Of a DNA stretch of 64,000 nucleotides, positions 1 through 11,082 are shown in pieces. A program made the position numbers and the translations under genes. The stretch is from Yinghuangia soli (GTDB lineage Bacteria > Actinomycetota > Actinomycetes > Streptomycetales > Streptomycetaceae): assembly GCF_021502675.1 (NCBI RefSeq), contig NZ_JAKFHA010000007.1:54351-118350 (forward strand), given 5' to 3'. Below the pieces are notes generated by a model, which saw only the letters and a list, made by a program, of their open reading frames with translations, had not been told where the DNA came from and did not search any database. Numbering within the stretch: position 1 is the stretch's first letter; each line of letters begins with the position of its first letter.

Positions 1-346
1 GGGGCCCCCCCCGGGGGGGGCCCGGTCCGGCTGCCCCGGGGCCGGGCCCCTCCGACGTTTGCCACCCGGAGGCGATGCGCCGTTTGAGCGGTACAGGGGG
101 TTCTGACAGCGGGTCAGCTGCGGAACGGGGTACTACCGGACGGTAGGCTTCCGGTCCGCTCGCCCTGCGACGGGGCCGCTACGCGCGTCAGACGTTATGT
201 GAAATTGACATGACGGGCATCCCCCGATCGGTCCACATGATGGGAAACTGCCACGTGATCTCGGTGCGGGCGAACAAATGTCCGTGTCGACATCTCGTGC
301 CACCAGTCCCAGGTCGGCCGATCCGCTTCACCATGGAGGACCCTCG
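1..346. other. Left-edge intergenic region with GC homopolymer palindrome and possible promoter
   Basis: No convincing gene is seen. Bases 5-20 are eight C followed by eight G, flanked by further G and C runs to about base 50. This could be a terminator of a gene to the left or a sequencing-difficult tract. TTGACA at 205-210 is a plausible -35 box on the + strand for the importer that follows, but no clear -10 box is placed 16-18 bases later. GGAGGA at 335-340 is a strong ribosome binding site six bases before ATG 347 and fixes the start of the next gene. Confidence 0.4.
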
Positions 347-1327
347 ATGACTGCACTCTCGGCGCGTCGCCGTACTCTCGCGGCCGGCGCCGTGCTTGTG
401 GCCGGAGCGCTCCTGCTCACCGGTTGCGGTGACGACGACAAGAAGGACGAGGGCACGACGCCGTCGGCCGGCACCCAGACCTCGGCCGGCCAGCAGTCGC
501 CGAGCACCGCCGCCGCGCCGCTGTACGCGAAGGTCCCGCAGAAGTACAAGGACGCCAAGGTCATCAACGTCGGCTCCGACGTCGCGTACGCGCCGATGGA
601 GTACTACGACAAGGACGGCAAGACGATCATCGGTGTCGACCCGGACATCGCGGCCGCCATCAGCAAGCAGCTGGGCGTCGAGCTGAAGTTCCAGAACCAG
701 GCCTTCGACGACCTGATCATCTCGCTGAACACCAAGCGCATCGACCTGATCATGTCGTCGATGAGCGACAACAAGAAGCGCCAGGAAGGCCTGGACAAGG
801 ACGGCAAGAAGGCCGGCGAAGGTGTCGACTTCGTCGACTACATGACGGCCGGCACCTCGATCCTGGTCCAGAAGGGCAACCCGAAGAACATCAAGACCCT
901 CGACGACCTGTGCGGTCAGACGGTCGCGCTGCAGAAGGCCACCGTCAACGAGGACCTCGCGATCGCCCAGCAGGACAAGTGCAAGGCGGCCGGCAAGCCG
1001 GAGATCAAGATCCTCACGTTCGAGAAGGACACCGAGGCGCTGCTCCAGCTCAAGCAGGGCCGCAGCGTCGCGGACCTCAACGACTTCCCGGTCGCCGCGT
1101 ACAACGCCCAGGTCTCCGGTGACGGCAAGGACTTCGAGGTCGTCGGCGAGCAGATCGACGCCGGCCCGTACGGCATCGCGGTCCGCAAGGACGACCAGGC
1201 GCTGCGCGACGTGATCAAGGAAGCCGTCGACGCCATCATCAAGAATGGCGAGTACGGCAAGATCCTCGAGGCCCGCAACGTCAAGCAGGGCGCCGTCACC
1301 GAGGCCAAGATCAACGGCGGATCCTGA
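347..1327 (+). CDS. Polar amino acid ABC transporter substrate-binding lipoprotein
   Basis: A 326-residue periplasmic binding protein of the glutamine/polar amino acid family (SBP_bac_3). The N-terminus has a basic stretch, a hydrophobic core and the lipobox LLTGC near residue 27, so it should be a lipoprotein anchored outside the membrane. A Gly/Thr/Ser/Ala-rich linker follows, then the binding fold, with family-like segments such as [18 protein letters not shown] and [16 protein letters not shown]. The frame is open upstream to 278, but ATG 347 with GGAGGA six bases before it and the signal peptide right behind it is the better start. It heads a three-gene importer with the permease and ATPase downstream. 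The exact amino acid cannot be told from sequence. Confidence 0.92.
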   Translation: MTALSARRRTLAAGAVLVAGALLLTGCGDDDKKDEGTTPSAGTQTSAGQQSPSTAAAPLYAKVPQKYKDAKVINVGSDVAYAPMEYYDKDGKTIIGVDPDIAAAISKQLGVELKFQNQAFDDLIISLNTKRIDLIMSSMSDNKKRQEGLDKDGKKAGEGVDFVDYMTAGTSILVQKGNPKNIKTLDDLCGQTVALQKATVNEDLAIAQQDKCKAAGKPEIKILTFEKDTEALLQLKQGRSVADLNDFPVAAYNAQVSGDGKDFEVVGEQIDAGPYGIAVRKDDQALRDVIKEAVDAIIKNGEYGKILEARNVKQGAVTEAKINGGS

Positions 1328-1353
1328 CTCCCCGCGCCCGAAGGCAAGCTCCT

Positions 1354-2319
1354 GTGACTCCTCCCATAGACAAGGGCCCGGCCGGCGGCACGCCGGCCGG
1401 GCCTGCCGGCCACGACGCGATTCCCGTGGCCGCGGGCCCTGTCCCGATCAAGGCGATCCCGGTCCGGCACTACGGCCGCTGGATCAGCGCCGTCATCGTG
1501 CTCGCGGTGGTCGGTCTCATCGGCTTGGCGTTCTCCGACGCCAAGGTGAACTGGGACGTCACCTTCGATTACCTCGACGACGACCTGATCCTCAAGGGCG
1601 CTTGGAACACGGTGAAGATCACCGTGTTGTCGATGCTGCTGGGCCTCGCGCTGGGCACTCTCGCCGCGGTGATGCGGGTGTCCCGGAACCCCGTGATGCA
1701 GACCGTGTCCTGGTTCTACATCTGGTTCTTCCGCGGCACGCCGGTCTACGTCCAGCTCGTCATCTGGTACAACCTGGCGCTGATCTTCCCGAACTTCAAC
1801 GTCGGCTTCTACGAAGAGCCGATGGTGACGTTCATGACGCCGTTCCTCGCGGCGCTGCTCGGCCTCGGCATCAACCAGGGCGCCTACATGGCGGAGATCA
1901 TCCGCGCGGGCATCCAGTCCGTCGACGAGGGCCAGACCGAGGCGTCCCATGCGCTGGGCATGTCGCGCGCCAAGACGATGCAGCGCGTGGTGCTTCCGCA
2001 GGCCATGCGGGTCATCATCCCGCCGACCGGCAACCAGTTCATCGACCTGCTCAAGACGTCGTCGCTGGTGTCGGCCGTGCAGTACTCGGAGCTGTTCTTC
2101 AACCAGGGCGTCCGCTCCCAGGACAGCCTGGCCACCGCCGAACTGCTCTTCACCGCGTCGATCTGGTACCTGGCGCTGACCACCGTGTTCAGCATCGGGC
2201 AGTACTACCTGGAGCGTCACTACGCGAAGGGGTCGCAGCGCAGCCTGCCGGCCACCCCGTTCCAGAGGGTCCGCCAGCTCGTGTTCTCGCTGCGCCGCTC
2301 GGAGGTGCCCCGCTCATGA
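1354..2319 (+). CDS. Polar amino acid ABC transporter permease (HisM/GlnP family)
   Basis: A 321-residue inner-membrane permease starting at GTG 1354. A Pro/Gly-rich cytoplasmic N-terminus of about 45 residues precedes the first membrane helix, and several more hydrophobic helices follow. The segment [13 protein letters not shown] and the cytoplasmic EAA loop ([18 protein letters not shown], then LPQA) are typical of the HisM/GlnP family; the EAA loop docks onto the ATPase. It lies 26 bases after the binding protein, and its TGA (2317-2319) overlaps the ATG of the ATPase gene, so the two are translationally coupled. No second permease is present, so it probably works as a homodimer. Confidence 0.93.
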   Translation: MTPPIDKGPAGGTPAGPAGHDAIPVAAGPVPIKAIPVRHYGRWISAVIVLAVVGLIGLAFSDAKVNWDVTFDYLDDDLILKGAWNTVKITVLSMLLGLALGTLAAVMRVSRNPVMQTVSWFYIWFFRGTPVYVQLVIWYNLALIFPNFNVGFYEEPMVTFMTPFLAALLGLGINQGAYMAEIIRAGIQSVDEGQTEASHALGMSRAKTMQRVVLPQAMRVIIPPTGNQFIDLLKTSSLVSAVQYSELFFNQGVRSQDSLATAELLFTASIWYLALTTVFSIGQYYLERHYAKGSQRSLPATPFQRVRQLVFSLRRSEVPRS

Positions 2320-3086
2320 AGTCGTCGCAGCCAATGGTGCTGGCCGAGAGCGTGCACAAGTCGTTCGGCCTCGTAGAGGTTCTGAAGGGCATCGACCTGC
2401 AAGTCCTCCCCCAGGAGGTCTTCTGCCTGGTCGGTCCCTCCGGGTCCGGCAAGTCGACCTTCCTGCGGTGCATCAACCACCTGGAGAAGATCAACGCCGG
2501 GCGTCTGTGGGTGGACGGCCATCTGGTCGGCTACCGGCAGAAGGGCGACAAGCTCTACGAGCTCAAGGACTCCGAAGTCGCGCTGCAGCGCCGGGACATC
2601 GGCATGGTGTTCCAGCGCTTCAACCTGTTCCCGCACATGACGGCCATCGGCAACGTCATGGAAGCGCCGATGCAGGTCCGCAAGGAGTCCAAGGCGGTCG
2701 CGTACGAGCGGGCCAAGCGTCTGCTCGACCGGGTCGGCCTGGCCGACAAGATAAACGCGTACCCGTCGCAGCTCTCCGGCGGCCAGCAGCAGCGCGTGGC
2801 GATCGCCCGCGCGCTGGCCATGGAGCCGAAGCTGATGCTGTTCGACGAGCCCACCTCGGCGCTCGACCCCGAACTCGTCGGCGAGGTGCTGGACGTGATG
2901 CGCGGCCTCGCCGAGGACGGCATGACGATGATCGTCGTGACGCACGAGATGGGCTTCGCCCGCGAGGTCGGCGACGCCCTGGTGTTCATGGACGGCGGCG
3001 TGGTGGTCGAGTCCGGCCACCCGCGCGACGTCCTGACCAACCCGCAGCACGACCGCACCAAGGCATTCCTGTCCAAGGTGCTGTAA
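2316..3086 (+). CDS. Polar amino acid ABC transporter ATP-binding protein
   Basis: A 256-residue ATPase of the GlnQ/HisP family that powers the upstream permease. Visible motifs in order are Walker A GPSGSGKS (residues 40-47), the Q-loop in [13 protein letters not shown], the signature [15 protein letters not shown], Walker [15 protein letters not shown] and the switch histidine in VVTHEMGFA. The ATG at 2316 overlaps the permease stop (ATGA). The frame is open further upstream to 1245 but that part is a shadow of the permease gene. A perfect hairpin at 3105-3144 ends the operon. Confidence 0.95.
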   Translation: MKSSQPMVLAESVHKSFGLVEVLKGIDLQVLPQEVFCLVGPSGSGKSTFLRCINHLEKINAGRLWVDGHLVGYRQKGDKLYELKDSEVALQRRDIGMVFQRFNLFPHMTAIGNVMEAPMQVRKESKAVAYERAKRLLDRVGLADKINAYPSQLSGGQQQRVAIARALAMEPKLMLFDEPTSALDPELVGEVLDVMRGLAEDGMTMIVVTHEMGFAREVGDALVFMDGGVVVESGHPRDVLTNPQHDRTKAFLSKVL

Positions 3087-3104
3087 GCACGAAAACGCAG
3101 TGAA

Positions 3105-3144
3105 GCGAAGGGCGCCCCGGCCGCACCGCCGGGGCGCCCTTCGC
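3105..3144. terminator. 17-bp perfect hairpin after the amino acid importer
   Basis: Arms 3105-3121 and 3128-3144 are perfectly complementary over 17 bp with a 6-base loop. There is no T-run, which is common for terminators in very GC-rich actinobacteria. It lies between the convergent ATPase gene and the AlkZ-like gene and may serve both. Confidence 0.75.
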
Positions 3145-3166
3145 GGGTTCGGGGACCCCCCGCGGC

Positions 3167-4302
3167 TCAGGCCTGAACCACTTCGGGCTTTTGTACACGA
3201 TGTCGTGCTTGTCGCGGTCGGGGGCGGCGAAGGACATGAGCTTGGCGGCTTCGGCCTCGATGGCGGCGCGGTGGGCCTTGAGGGCGTTCTTGGGTTCGGG
3301 GCCGGAGGAGATGAGGAGCGTCGCGGTGTCCTTGGTGCGTTCGATGCGCCAGGCCGCGCGGCCGGCGCCGTCGACCAGGAGGCCGCCCCACAGCATGTTG
3401 CCCTGGTCGAGGCCCCACTGCTGCCACTCGCGGGTGACCACCCGGGAGCGGTCCTCGTGGGACAGGAAGATGTTGTCGAAGTCGGCCAGGAAGCGGACCG
3501 GAGCCGGGGTGTCGGCGTCCGGGCGCGGGGCTTCGGGGAGGTCGAAGAGTTCGCGGCCGTTCTCGTCGCGGAACACCGCCAGCTGCGGGCGCAGGCGTTC
3601 GAAGACCGGCTTGGTGCGGGTGAGGCCGGACCAGACCTGGAAGTCCTTGACGGACGCCGGGCCGAGGGCGGCGAGGTAGCGCAGGACGACGTCGTCGAGG
3701 GACGGATCGGCGGCCTGCTCGCGGCCGAGCCAGTGTTCGGCGGTGGTGTGCGCGACCGCGCCGCTGCGGCCCCACAGGCCGCGCGGGGTGACCTGGACGA
3801 GCGGGACCCACGCGCGCAGGGCCTGCGCGAGCGCACTGGGCTGCGCGTCCGGCCAGCGGGCCCCGAGGAAGGCGCCGACCTCGGCGAAGGTGCGCGGCTT
3901 CTCATCCACGAACTCCCGGCCGATGCGGATGAGTTCGTCCTTGTCGGCGGATCCGTAGCCCTTGCCGTGCGAGGTCTTGGTCATACGGTCGATGACCGGG
4001 GTGATGAGCGGGCGCCAGGTGAGGCAGTCGTCGGCAGTAAGGGTGTGGATGGTGGAGCGCATCATGGCGATGCGGACGACGTCGCGGTCGGTCATGAGGG
4101 TGACCAGTTCCTGCGGGTCGAAGTCGGCGATGCGGGTCCACAGCGTGTAGTACGACGACATCGGGTGCTGCGCCTGCAGGCCGGCGAGGTGCGCGACCAT
4201 GTCGCGGGCGGGCATGGCGACGCGCTCCAGCAGGTGCTGGCGGGCGAGCGTGGCGCGGTTGAGCTCGCGGAGGCTGAGGACGCGCATGCTTTCGGTCGTC
4301 AT
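3167..4302 (-). CDS. AlkZ-like winged-helix DNA-binding protein (probable DNA glycosylase), apparent frameshift near the 3' end
   Basis: A protein of about 378 residues of the HTH_42/AlkZ family, whose studied members are DNA glycosylases that excise bulky alkylated bases and unhook crosslinks. The N-terminus has the family motif LQAQ (the QxQ catalytic motif), and later segments such as VRIAMMRSTIHTLTADD and FLADFDNIFLSHEDR fit the family. The start is ATG 4302; a TTG lies upstream at 4323. In the open frame the protein runs on to 2986, through the hairpin and into the opposing ATPase gene. One missing base in the TTTT run at 3189-3192 would instead give the ending YKKPEVVQA with a stop at 3167, which looks natural. 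The extent given assumes that. The shift may be a sequencing error or a real mutation. Confidence 0.7.
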
Positions 4303-4370
4303 GCGGACGACTCTACGAGCCAATCAGGAACGCCACGCTCCTATATGGCCGGGGTGCGGGCCGGTGTTTC

Positions 4371-5324
4371 CTATTTGACGGCGCCCGCCATGACGCCCTG
4401 CACGAAGTGCCGCTGGAAGGCGAAGAAGACCAGCAGCGGGACGATGAGGGAGAGGAACGCGCCGGGGGCCAGGACTTCGATGTTGGCGCCGAAGGCCCGG
4501 GACTGCGATTGCAGGGCGACGGTCAGCGGGGCCGAGTCGTTGTCGGCGTAGATGAGGGCGATGAGCATGTCGTTCCAGACCCACAGGAACTGGAAGATGG
4601 CCAACGAGGCGATCGCCGGTCGGCCGAGCGGCAGGATGACCCGGAAGAAGATGGTCAGGTCGGTGCCGCCGTCCATGCGGGCGGCCTCCAGCAGGTCCTT
4701 GGGGATGCCCGCGAAGTAGTTGCGCAGCAGGAAGACCGCGAACGGCAGCCCGAACGCGACGTGGAATAGGACCACGCCCGCGATGGTGCCGAACAGGCCT
4801 ACGTCGCCGTACAACTGGGAGACCGGGATCAGCGCGACCTGCACCGGCACCACAAGGAGGCCGACGACGATCAGGAAGAGCCAGTCGCGGCCCGGGAATT
4901 CGAGCCAGGCGAAGGCGTACGCGGCGAGTGCGCCGATGAGGATCACGAGGACCGTGCTGGGCACGGTGATCCAGATCGTGTTGAAGAACGCCCGCATCAT
5001 GTCGTCGTCGGACAGCAGCCGGTCGTAGTTGTCCCACGTCATCTGGCCGGGTTCGGTGAAGACCTTCCACCATCCGGACGTCCCGGTCTCCTGCGGCGAG
5101 CGCAGCGACGAGACCAGGAGTCCGAAGGTGGGCATCATCCAGAACAGCGCGACCAGGACCAGCCCGACCGCGACCGCCCCGCCGCCGGTGCGTCCGGCGA
5201 TGCGGGAGGCGAGGGACCGGTGGATGCCGCCGTCGCCGCGCTTCCCGGGCCCGGGTCCGGGTTCGGGCGCGGCCTCGGGGGCGGGCAGCGGTGCGGACGC
5301 CGCCGGTGCGGCTCCCCCGGTCAT
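4371..5324 (-). CDS. Carbohydrate ABC transporter permease, MalG type
   Basis: A 317-residue inner-membrane permease, the last gene of a four-gene sugar importer. After a Pro/Ala/Gly-rich N-terminus of about 45 residues come six predicted membrane helices, the first in VGLVLVALFWMMPTFGLLVS. The EAA loop EAARMDGGTDLTIFFRVILP contacts the ATPase, and the C-terminus (FFAFQRHFVQGVMAGAVK) is typical of MalG-type permeases. ATG 5324 has GGGAGA just upstream and overlaps the stop of the MalF-type gene (ATGA), so translation is coupled. It should pair with that permease to form the channel. Confidence 0.93.
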   Translation of the reverse strand: MTGGAAPAASAPLPAPEAAPEPGPGPGKRGDGGIHRSLASRIAGRTGGGAVAVGLVLVALFWMMPTFGLLVSSLRSPQETGTSGWWKVFTEPGQMTWDNYDRLLSDDDMMRAFFNTIWITVPSTVLVILIGALAAYAFAWLEFPGRDWLFLIVVGLLVVPVQVALIPVSQLYGDVGLFGTIAGVVLFHVAFGLPFAVFLLRNYFAGIPKDLLEAARMDGGTDLTIFFRVILPLGRPAIASLAIFQFLWVWNDMLIALIYADNDSAPLTVALQSQSRAFGANIEVLAPGAFLSLIVPLLVFFAFQRHFVQGVMAGAVK

Positions 5325-6688
5325 TTGCTCTCCCTTCGGAAGCGGCGGATGTTGAAGAGCATCGCGGGCAGGACGAGCAGGAACAGGACGATGCCGATGG
5401 CACTGCCGAGGCCCTGGTTGTCGCCGCCGCCGAAGGACGCCAGGTACATCTGCAGGGCGAGCACGTTGGCCTCCTTCTGCGAGGAGCCGAGCGAGATGAT
5501 GTAGACGAGGTCGAAGACCTTCAGGACGTTGATGACCAGGGTCACCAGCACCACGACCAGCACCGGGGAGAGCAGCGGGACGGTGACGCGGCGGAAGACC
5601 TGCCACTCGGTGGCGCCGTCGACCCGGGCCGCTTCCAGGGCGTCGCGCGGGATCGCGGCGAGGCCCGCGGCGATGAGGACCATCGCGAAGCCGGCCCACA
5701 TCCATACGTACGCGCCGATGATGGCGGGCGTGATGAGGTTGGGCCCGAGCCAGTCGTAGCCGCGGAACGCCTGCTCGAAGTTGGCTGCGGCAAGCCGGAG
5801 TTGCACTGGTCCGGCGGCGGCGGCGCGCTCCGGGAGCGTGAAGGAGCCGTCTGCGGCGGTGGTGGCGCTCGCCACCGTGCGGCCGCCGCGTACCGCCTCG
5901 ACCTTGACGCCGGGCAGTCCGCGTTCGCCGGGATCGATCACGCCGGGGCGGCCGGTGTTGCCGCGGCCGAAGTCGACCCAGACGACGCCGGTCACCTGGC
6001 CGGGTGCGGCGGGCGGGGCGGCGGCCGGGCGGGCGCGGCCCGGCACTTTGTCGTCGGCCAGGGCGACCAGGGGGAGCATGACGACGCTTCCGCCGGGGGA
6101 TTCGGCGGCGGTCGCGAAGCCGCCGCCGGCCGGTTCCAGGCCGGAGCCCGGGCGCGGCCGGGCGCCGGGGTAGGGAGCGGCCTCGGCGAAGGCGTCGTGG
6201 ACGCTGACGAGTGCGGCGTTGGCCGCGCCCTTCTCGGGTTCGCGGTCGTAGACCAGCCGGAAGGTGATGCCGGCGGCGAGCATCGAGACCGCCATCGGCA
6301 TGAACACGATCATCTTGAACGCGGTGGCGAAGCGCACGCGCTCGGTCAGCACCGCGAAGACCAGGCCGATCGCGGTGACCAGGGCCGGCACCACGAGGAC
6401 CCAGATCAGGTTGTTCTTGAGTGCCGTGAAGGTGTCGTCGTCGGTGAACAGGTCCTGGTAGTTGGCCAGTCCGCTGAAGTCCGACCAGCCGCGGGCGCCG
6501 AACAGGCTGCGCACGAACGTCCAGCCGATCGGATAGGCGACCAGCACGCCGAGCACGAGCAGAGCGGGCAGCAGGAACAGCCAGCCCAGCAGCCGGCCGG
6601 CCCCGGGCCCGCGGGAATCCCCGCCCGCGGACCCGGGCCGCCCCGTACCGGCGCCGGCGCGGGGTGGTCCGCCGGTCTTCTCCCCCAT
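5321..6688 (-). CDS. Carbohydrate ABC transporter permease, MalF type, with extracellular SdrD/Cna-B-like insert
   Basis: A 455-residue permease, about 130-150 residues longer than usual for this family. Helices are seen near residues 33-53, 93-115 and 124-146, then again from about 318 to the end. The EAA loop EAARVDGATEWQVFRRVTVP lies at about 352-371. Between the third and fourth helices (residues about 150-313) sits a Pro/Ala/Gly-rich stretch and then a domain (about 232-305) resembling SdrD/Cna-B-type beta sandwiches, with GVVWVDFGRGNTGRPGVID, GLPGVKVEAV and TTAADGSFTLPE. By topology this part should lie outside the cell. E. coli MalF also has a large periplasmic loop, but at another position. 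The start ATG 6688 lies 17 bases after the binding-protein stop. Confidence 0.92.
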   Translation of the reverse strand: MGEKTGGPPRAGAGTGRPGSAGGDSRGPGAGRLLGWLFLLPALLVLGVLVAYPIGWTFVRSLFGARGWSDFSGLANYQDLFTDDDTFTALKNNLIWVLVVPALVTAIGLVFAVLTERVRFATAFKMIVFMPMAVSMLAAGITFRLVYDREPEKGAANAALVSVHDAFAEAAPYPGARPRPGSGLEPAGGGFATAAESPGGSVVMLPLVALADDKVPGRARPAAAPPAAPGQVTGVVWVDFGRGNTGRPGVIDPGERGLPGVKVEAVRGGRTVASATTAADGSFTLPERAAAAGPVQLRLAAANFEQAFRGYDWLGPNLITPAIIGAYVWMWAGFAMVLIAAGLAAIPRDALEAARVDGATEWQVFRRVTVPLLSPVLVVVLVTLVINVLKVFDLVYIISLGSSQKEANVLALQMYLASFGGGDNQGLGSAIGIVLFLLVLPAMLFNIRRFRRESK

Positions 6689-6705
6689 CGCGTCCCCGCC
6701 CGCCC

Positions 6706-8042
6706 TCAGGTCCCGGCGTACGCCTTGACGGCGTCCGCTTCCAACTTGGCCTGGGCGCCGGCGACATCGGACGGGTTGCGCAGGAAGTCCTGCAGGTCGC
6801 GCCACATGCCCTCGCCCTTCGTGCCGCCGAACGCCGACGGGGCGGTGTCGGACAGGTCGAAGCGGAACTCGTCGCCGGCCGCGATGAGCTTCTGGGCGAT
6901 GCCGCGGGTGACGTCGTCGCGGTAGGCGGCGGGGTCGAGGTTCTTGTTGGGCGAGAGGTAACCGCCTTGCCCCGCCCACACCTTCGCGGCGTCGGGAGAG
7001 GCGAGGTAGGCGAGCAGGGCCTGCGCGCCGGGGGTGTCCTTCATGGCCACCGCGACGTCGCCGCCGGTGACCACGGGGGCCTTGCCGGGTTCGACGGCCG
7101 GGAACGCGAAGAACTTCGCGTCCGTGCCGATCTTGGCCTTGGTGTCCTTGATGATGTTGGTGCCGACGAAGTCCGCGCCGGGCAGCATGCCGGCCGCCGG
7201 GGTGGAGCCGAAGACCTGGCTCACCGACGCGGGGAACTCGGTCTGCAGCGCACCTCCGGTGCCGCCCGGGAAGCCGCCGGGCAGGCTCCAGGCCTGCGCG
7301 AGGGTCTGCAGCGCCTTGGCCACCGAGGGGTCGGTCCACGGGATTTCGTGCTTGGCGAGCTTGTCGTACATCTCCGGGCCGGACTGGCTGAGGTAGACGT
7401 TCTCGAACCAGTCGGTGAGCACCCAGCCGTCCGCACCGCCGGTCGCGAAGGGCGGCGTGCCGGAGTCGGAGACGAGGTTGGCGGTGGCCAGCAGTTCGGA
7501 CCAGGTCTTGGGCTCGGTGGCGCCGGCCGTGTCGAAGACCTTGGTGTTGTACCAGACCAGGGACTTGTTGGCGGCCTTGTAGTAGACGCCGTAGAGCTTG
7601 TTCTCGTACGACCCGAGCTTGTGCCACTGCGGCGAGAAGTTGGCCTGCACGGCCTGCTGCGCCTCGGGGCCGAGCGGCTTGACCCAGCCCTTCTGGGCGA
7701 ACTGCTGGAGGGCGCCGGGCTGGGCGAGGAACGCCACGTCGGGGGGTGCGTTGCCGGCGACCTTCTGGCCGAGGAAGGTGGCGGCGCTGTCGCCGGTCGG
7801 GATGAACTCGGTCTTGGCGCCGGTGCGTTTCTCGAAATCGGCGAGGACCTTCTTGAAGGCGTCCTGCTCGTCGGCGGTCCAGACGCCGGCGACGCTGACC
7901 GTGGTGCCGTCCAGTCGGGGCAGCGCGGGCGCCGAGGCTCCGGAACTCGGGCCTCCTGGTTCCTTCTTGTCGCCGTCGTCGTCGCCGCAGCCGGCCAGTC
8001 CGACGACGAGCAGTGCCGCCGCCAGGGTTCCCGCGAAACGCC

Positions 8043-8046
<4 letters not shown>
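6706..8046 (-). CDS. Carbohydrate ABC transporter substrate-binding lipoprotein
   Basis: A 446-residue extracellular sugar-binding protein (family 1, maltose-type). The GTG start at 8046 has GGAG about seven bases upstream. The first 20 residues form a lipoprotein signal peptide ending in GLAGC, followed by an acidic Asp/Gly-rich tether. Segments such as FEKRTGAKTEFIPTGDSAAT and PPDVAFLAQPG are typical of the family. The start overlaps the stop of the ATPase gene (GTGA). The sugar ligand cannot be predicted; no glycosidase or LacI regulator lies beside the operon. Confidence 0.93.
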
Positions 8047-9287
<1,241 letters not shown>

Positions 9288-9528
9288 AAGACCCCCAAGG
9301 GGTGCGCCGGTCCCGGCCGGACCGCCCGCAGGCTTCCCGTGCTACGCCTGGTGACGGGGAGGTCACAACCCCTCGGGTGGCGACCGAAGCCTATTCGTGA
9401 CCTAAGGGGTACGCAGAGTGATCAATTTCGGGGTGCGCGTCGCCCTCTGTGTCCGATTCCTGTGGTTGTGCGACTTGAAACCGGCGGGCGACGCGCGTGG
9501 AATCACCCCCTTTTGCCACTCGCTTTTG

Positions 9529-10542
9529 TCACTCGCGGCCCGGTCCGACGTACGTGTGCGTCATGACGTGGTAGCGCTCGCCCGCGACCTGAGCCGAGAT
9601 CGGGTCCAGCAAAGCGAGTTCGTCGTCGGTCAGGACGATGTCGACGGCCGCAGCATTCTCGTCCAGCCGGGTCCGCTTGGTCGTGCCCGGGATCGGGACG
9701 ACCGGCATGTCCCAGACCTCGGCGCGCTGCTGGATCCAGGCGAGCGCGATCTGCGCGGGCGTCGCACCGCGCTTGCCGGCCACCTCACGCAGCGGGACCA
9801 GCAGGGTCGCGTTCGCCTCGGCGTTCTCGCCGTTGAAGCGCGGCTGCAGGCGGCGGGTGTCGTCCTCGGGCAGCTCGGCGAAGCTCGCGTACCGAGCGCT
9901 CAGGAAGCCTCGCCCCAGCGGCGAGTACGGCACCACCGCCGCGCCGACCTCGCGCGCCGCCGGAACGACCGACTCCTCGATGTCCCGTGCGAACAACGAC
10001 CATTCGGCCTGGATCGCGGCGATCGGGTGCACCGCGGCAGCCGCGTGGATCTCCTTGGCGGTCACCTCGGACAGCCCCAGGTGCCGCACCTTGCCGGCCG
10101 CGACCAGCTCGGCCATCGCGCCGACGGTTTCCTCGATCGGCACCTCGGTGTCGCGGCGGTGCATGTAGTAGAGGTCGATCGTCTCCACCCCGAGCCGGGC
10201 CAGGCTCGCGTCGCACGCCCGCCGCACGTACTCGGCGTCGCCGCGGATCCCCCGCGCACCCTCCTCCGGGTTGCGGTCGATGCCGAACTTGGTGGCCAGC
10301 AGCACCTCGTCACGGCGGCCGCCGCGGAAGAACGCGCCGAGCAGCCGCTCGTTCTCGCCCGTCCCGTACATGTCCGAGGTGTCCCAGTGCGTGACCCCGA
10401 TGTCGAGGGCGTGCCCGAGCGTGGCCAGTGACTCGGTCCGGTCCGCGCCCGCCCCCACGTAGAAGTCGCTCATGCCCATGCAGCCGAGCCCTTGGACCGA
10501 ACTGACCGGTCCGCCGGTGCCAAGTGCCGTCGTACGCATCAT
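9529..10542 (-). CDS. Aldo/keto reductase
   Basis: A 337-residue NADPH-dependent oxidoreductase with the TIM-barrel aldo/keto reductase fold, reducing carbonyl compounds in the cytoplasm. The catalytic tetrad is visible: Asp and Tyr in WDTSDMYGTGENE, Lys in LATKFG, His in YYMHRRDTEVP. Segments such as VRHLGLSEVTAKEI and VPIPGTTKRTRLDEN (cofactor binding) fit the YakC/AKR13-like group. ATG 10542 overlaps the stop of the MerR gene (ATGA), so it is co-translated with its likely regulator. It may detoxify reactive aldehydes, with MerR sensing the stress, but this is inferred from the pairing only. Confidence 0.93.
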   Translation of the reverse strand: MMRTTALGTGGPVSSVQGLGCMGMSDFYVGAGADRTESLATLGHALDIGVTHWDTSDMYGTGENERLLGAFFRGGRRDEVLLATKFGIDRNPEEGARGIRGDAEYVRRACDASLARLGVETIDLYYMHRRDTEVPIEETVGAMAELVAAGKVRHLGLSEVTAKEIHAAAAVHPIAAIQAEWSLFARDIEESVVPAAREVGAAVVPYSPLGRGFLSARYASFAELPEDDTRRLQPRFNGENAEANATLLVPLREVAGKRGATPAQIALAWIQQRAEVWDMPVVPIPGTTKRTRLDENAAAVDIVLTDDELALLDPISAQVAGERYHVMTHTYVGPGRE

Positions 10543-11033
10543 CTGCCGTCTCCGCATTCTGCGCGTACGAGAACGTCCTCCGCCCCCGCGGCGCGCGTCG
10601 TCTCGAACACCCCGCACAACTGCTCGTAGTGCTCGACCTTGTAGTCCAGGACCAGCAGGCAGGCGGTCAGATCCGCGATCCGCTCGCGCACCTCGGCGCG
10701 GTGGTCCACCAGGATCTGCCGCCGCTCGTCGATCGTGCCCTCGCCGGCGCGGGCCAGCTCGGCGTACCGGATCATGTCCGCGACCGGCATCCCGGTCAGC
10801 CGCAGCTTGCCCACGAACTCCAGGAACGCCAGATCCCGCTCGCTGTACCGCCGCCGCCCGGCCTGCCCGCCCCCGCTCCGCGGCGCCTCCCGCCCGACCT
10901 GCGGCATCAGCCCGATCCGCTCGTACCAGCGCAGCGTGTGCGCGGTCAGGCCGGTCTTCTCCACGACCTCGCTGATCGTGAAGCGACCGACTTCCTCGTC
11001 CGGGACCGGCTGCGACGCATGAGCCAGCGACAT
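10539..11033 (-). CDS. MerR family transcriptional regulator
   Basis: A 164-residue regulator. The N-terminal MerR helix-turn-helix and wing are clear (FTISEVVEKTGLTAHTLRWY, then ERIGLMP), followed by YSERDLAFLEFVGKLRLTGM and a coiled-coil dimerisation helix. It has no conserved metal-binding cysteine cluster, so an organic or stress ligand is more likely than a metal. ATG 11033 has AGGAGG seven bases upstream and is preferred over the upstream ATG at 11066. A MerR-type operator with a 19-bp promoter spacer lies at 11083-11113, so it probably controls itself and the reductase. Confidence 0.93.
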   Translation of the reverse strand: MSLAHASQPVPDEEVGRFTISEVVEKTGLTAHTLRWYERIGLMPQVGREAPRSGGGQAGRRRYSERDLAFLEFVGKLRLTGMPVADMIRYAELARAGEGTIDERRQILVDHRAEVRERIADLTACLLVLDYKVEHYEQLCGVFETTRAAGAEDVLVRAECGDGR

Positions 11034-11082
11034 GAAGCCTCCTGGGGCGGTGCGCGGCCACCGCATGGGGCCGCGGCTAAGA

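Noticed and set aside
3100-4551. A 483-codon + strand frame opposite the AlkZ-like gene
   Set aside because: No motifs; composition is that of a shadow frame.
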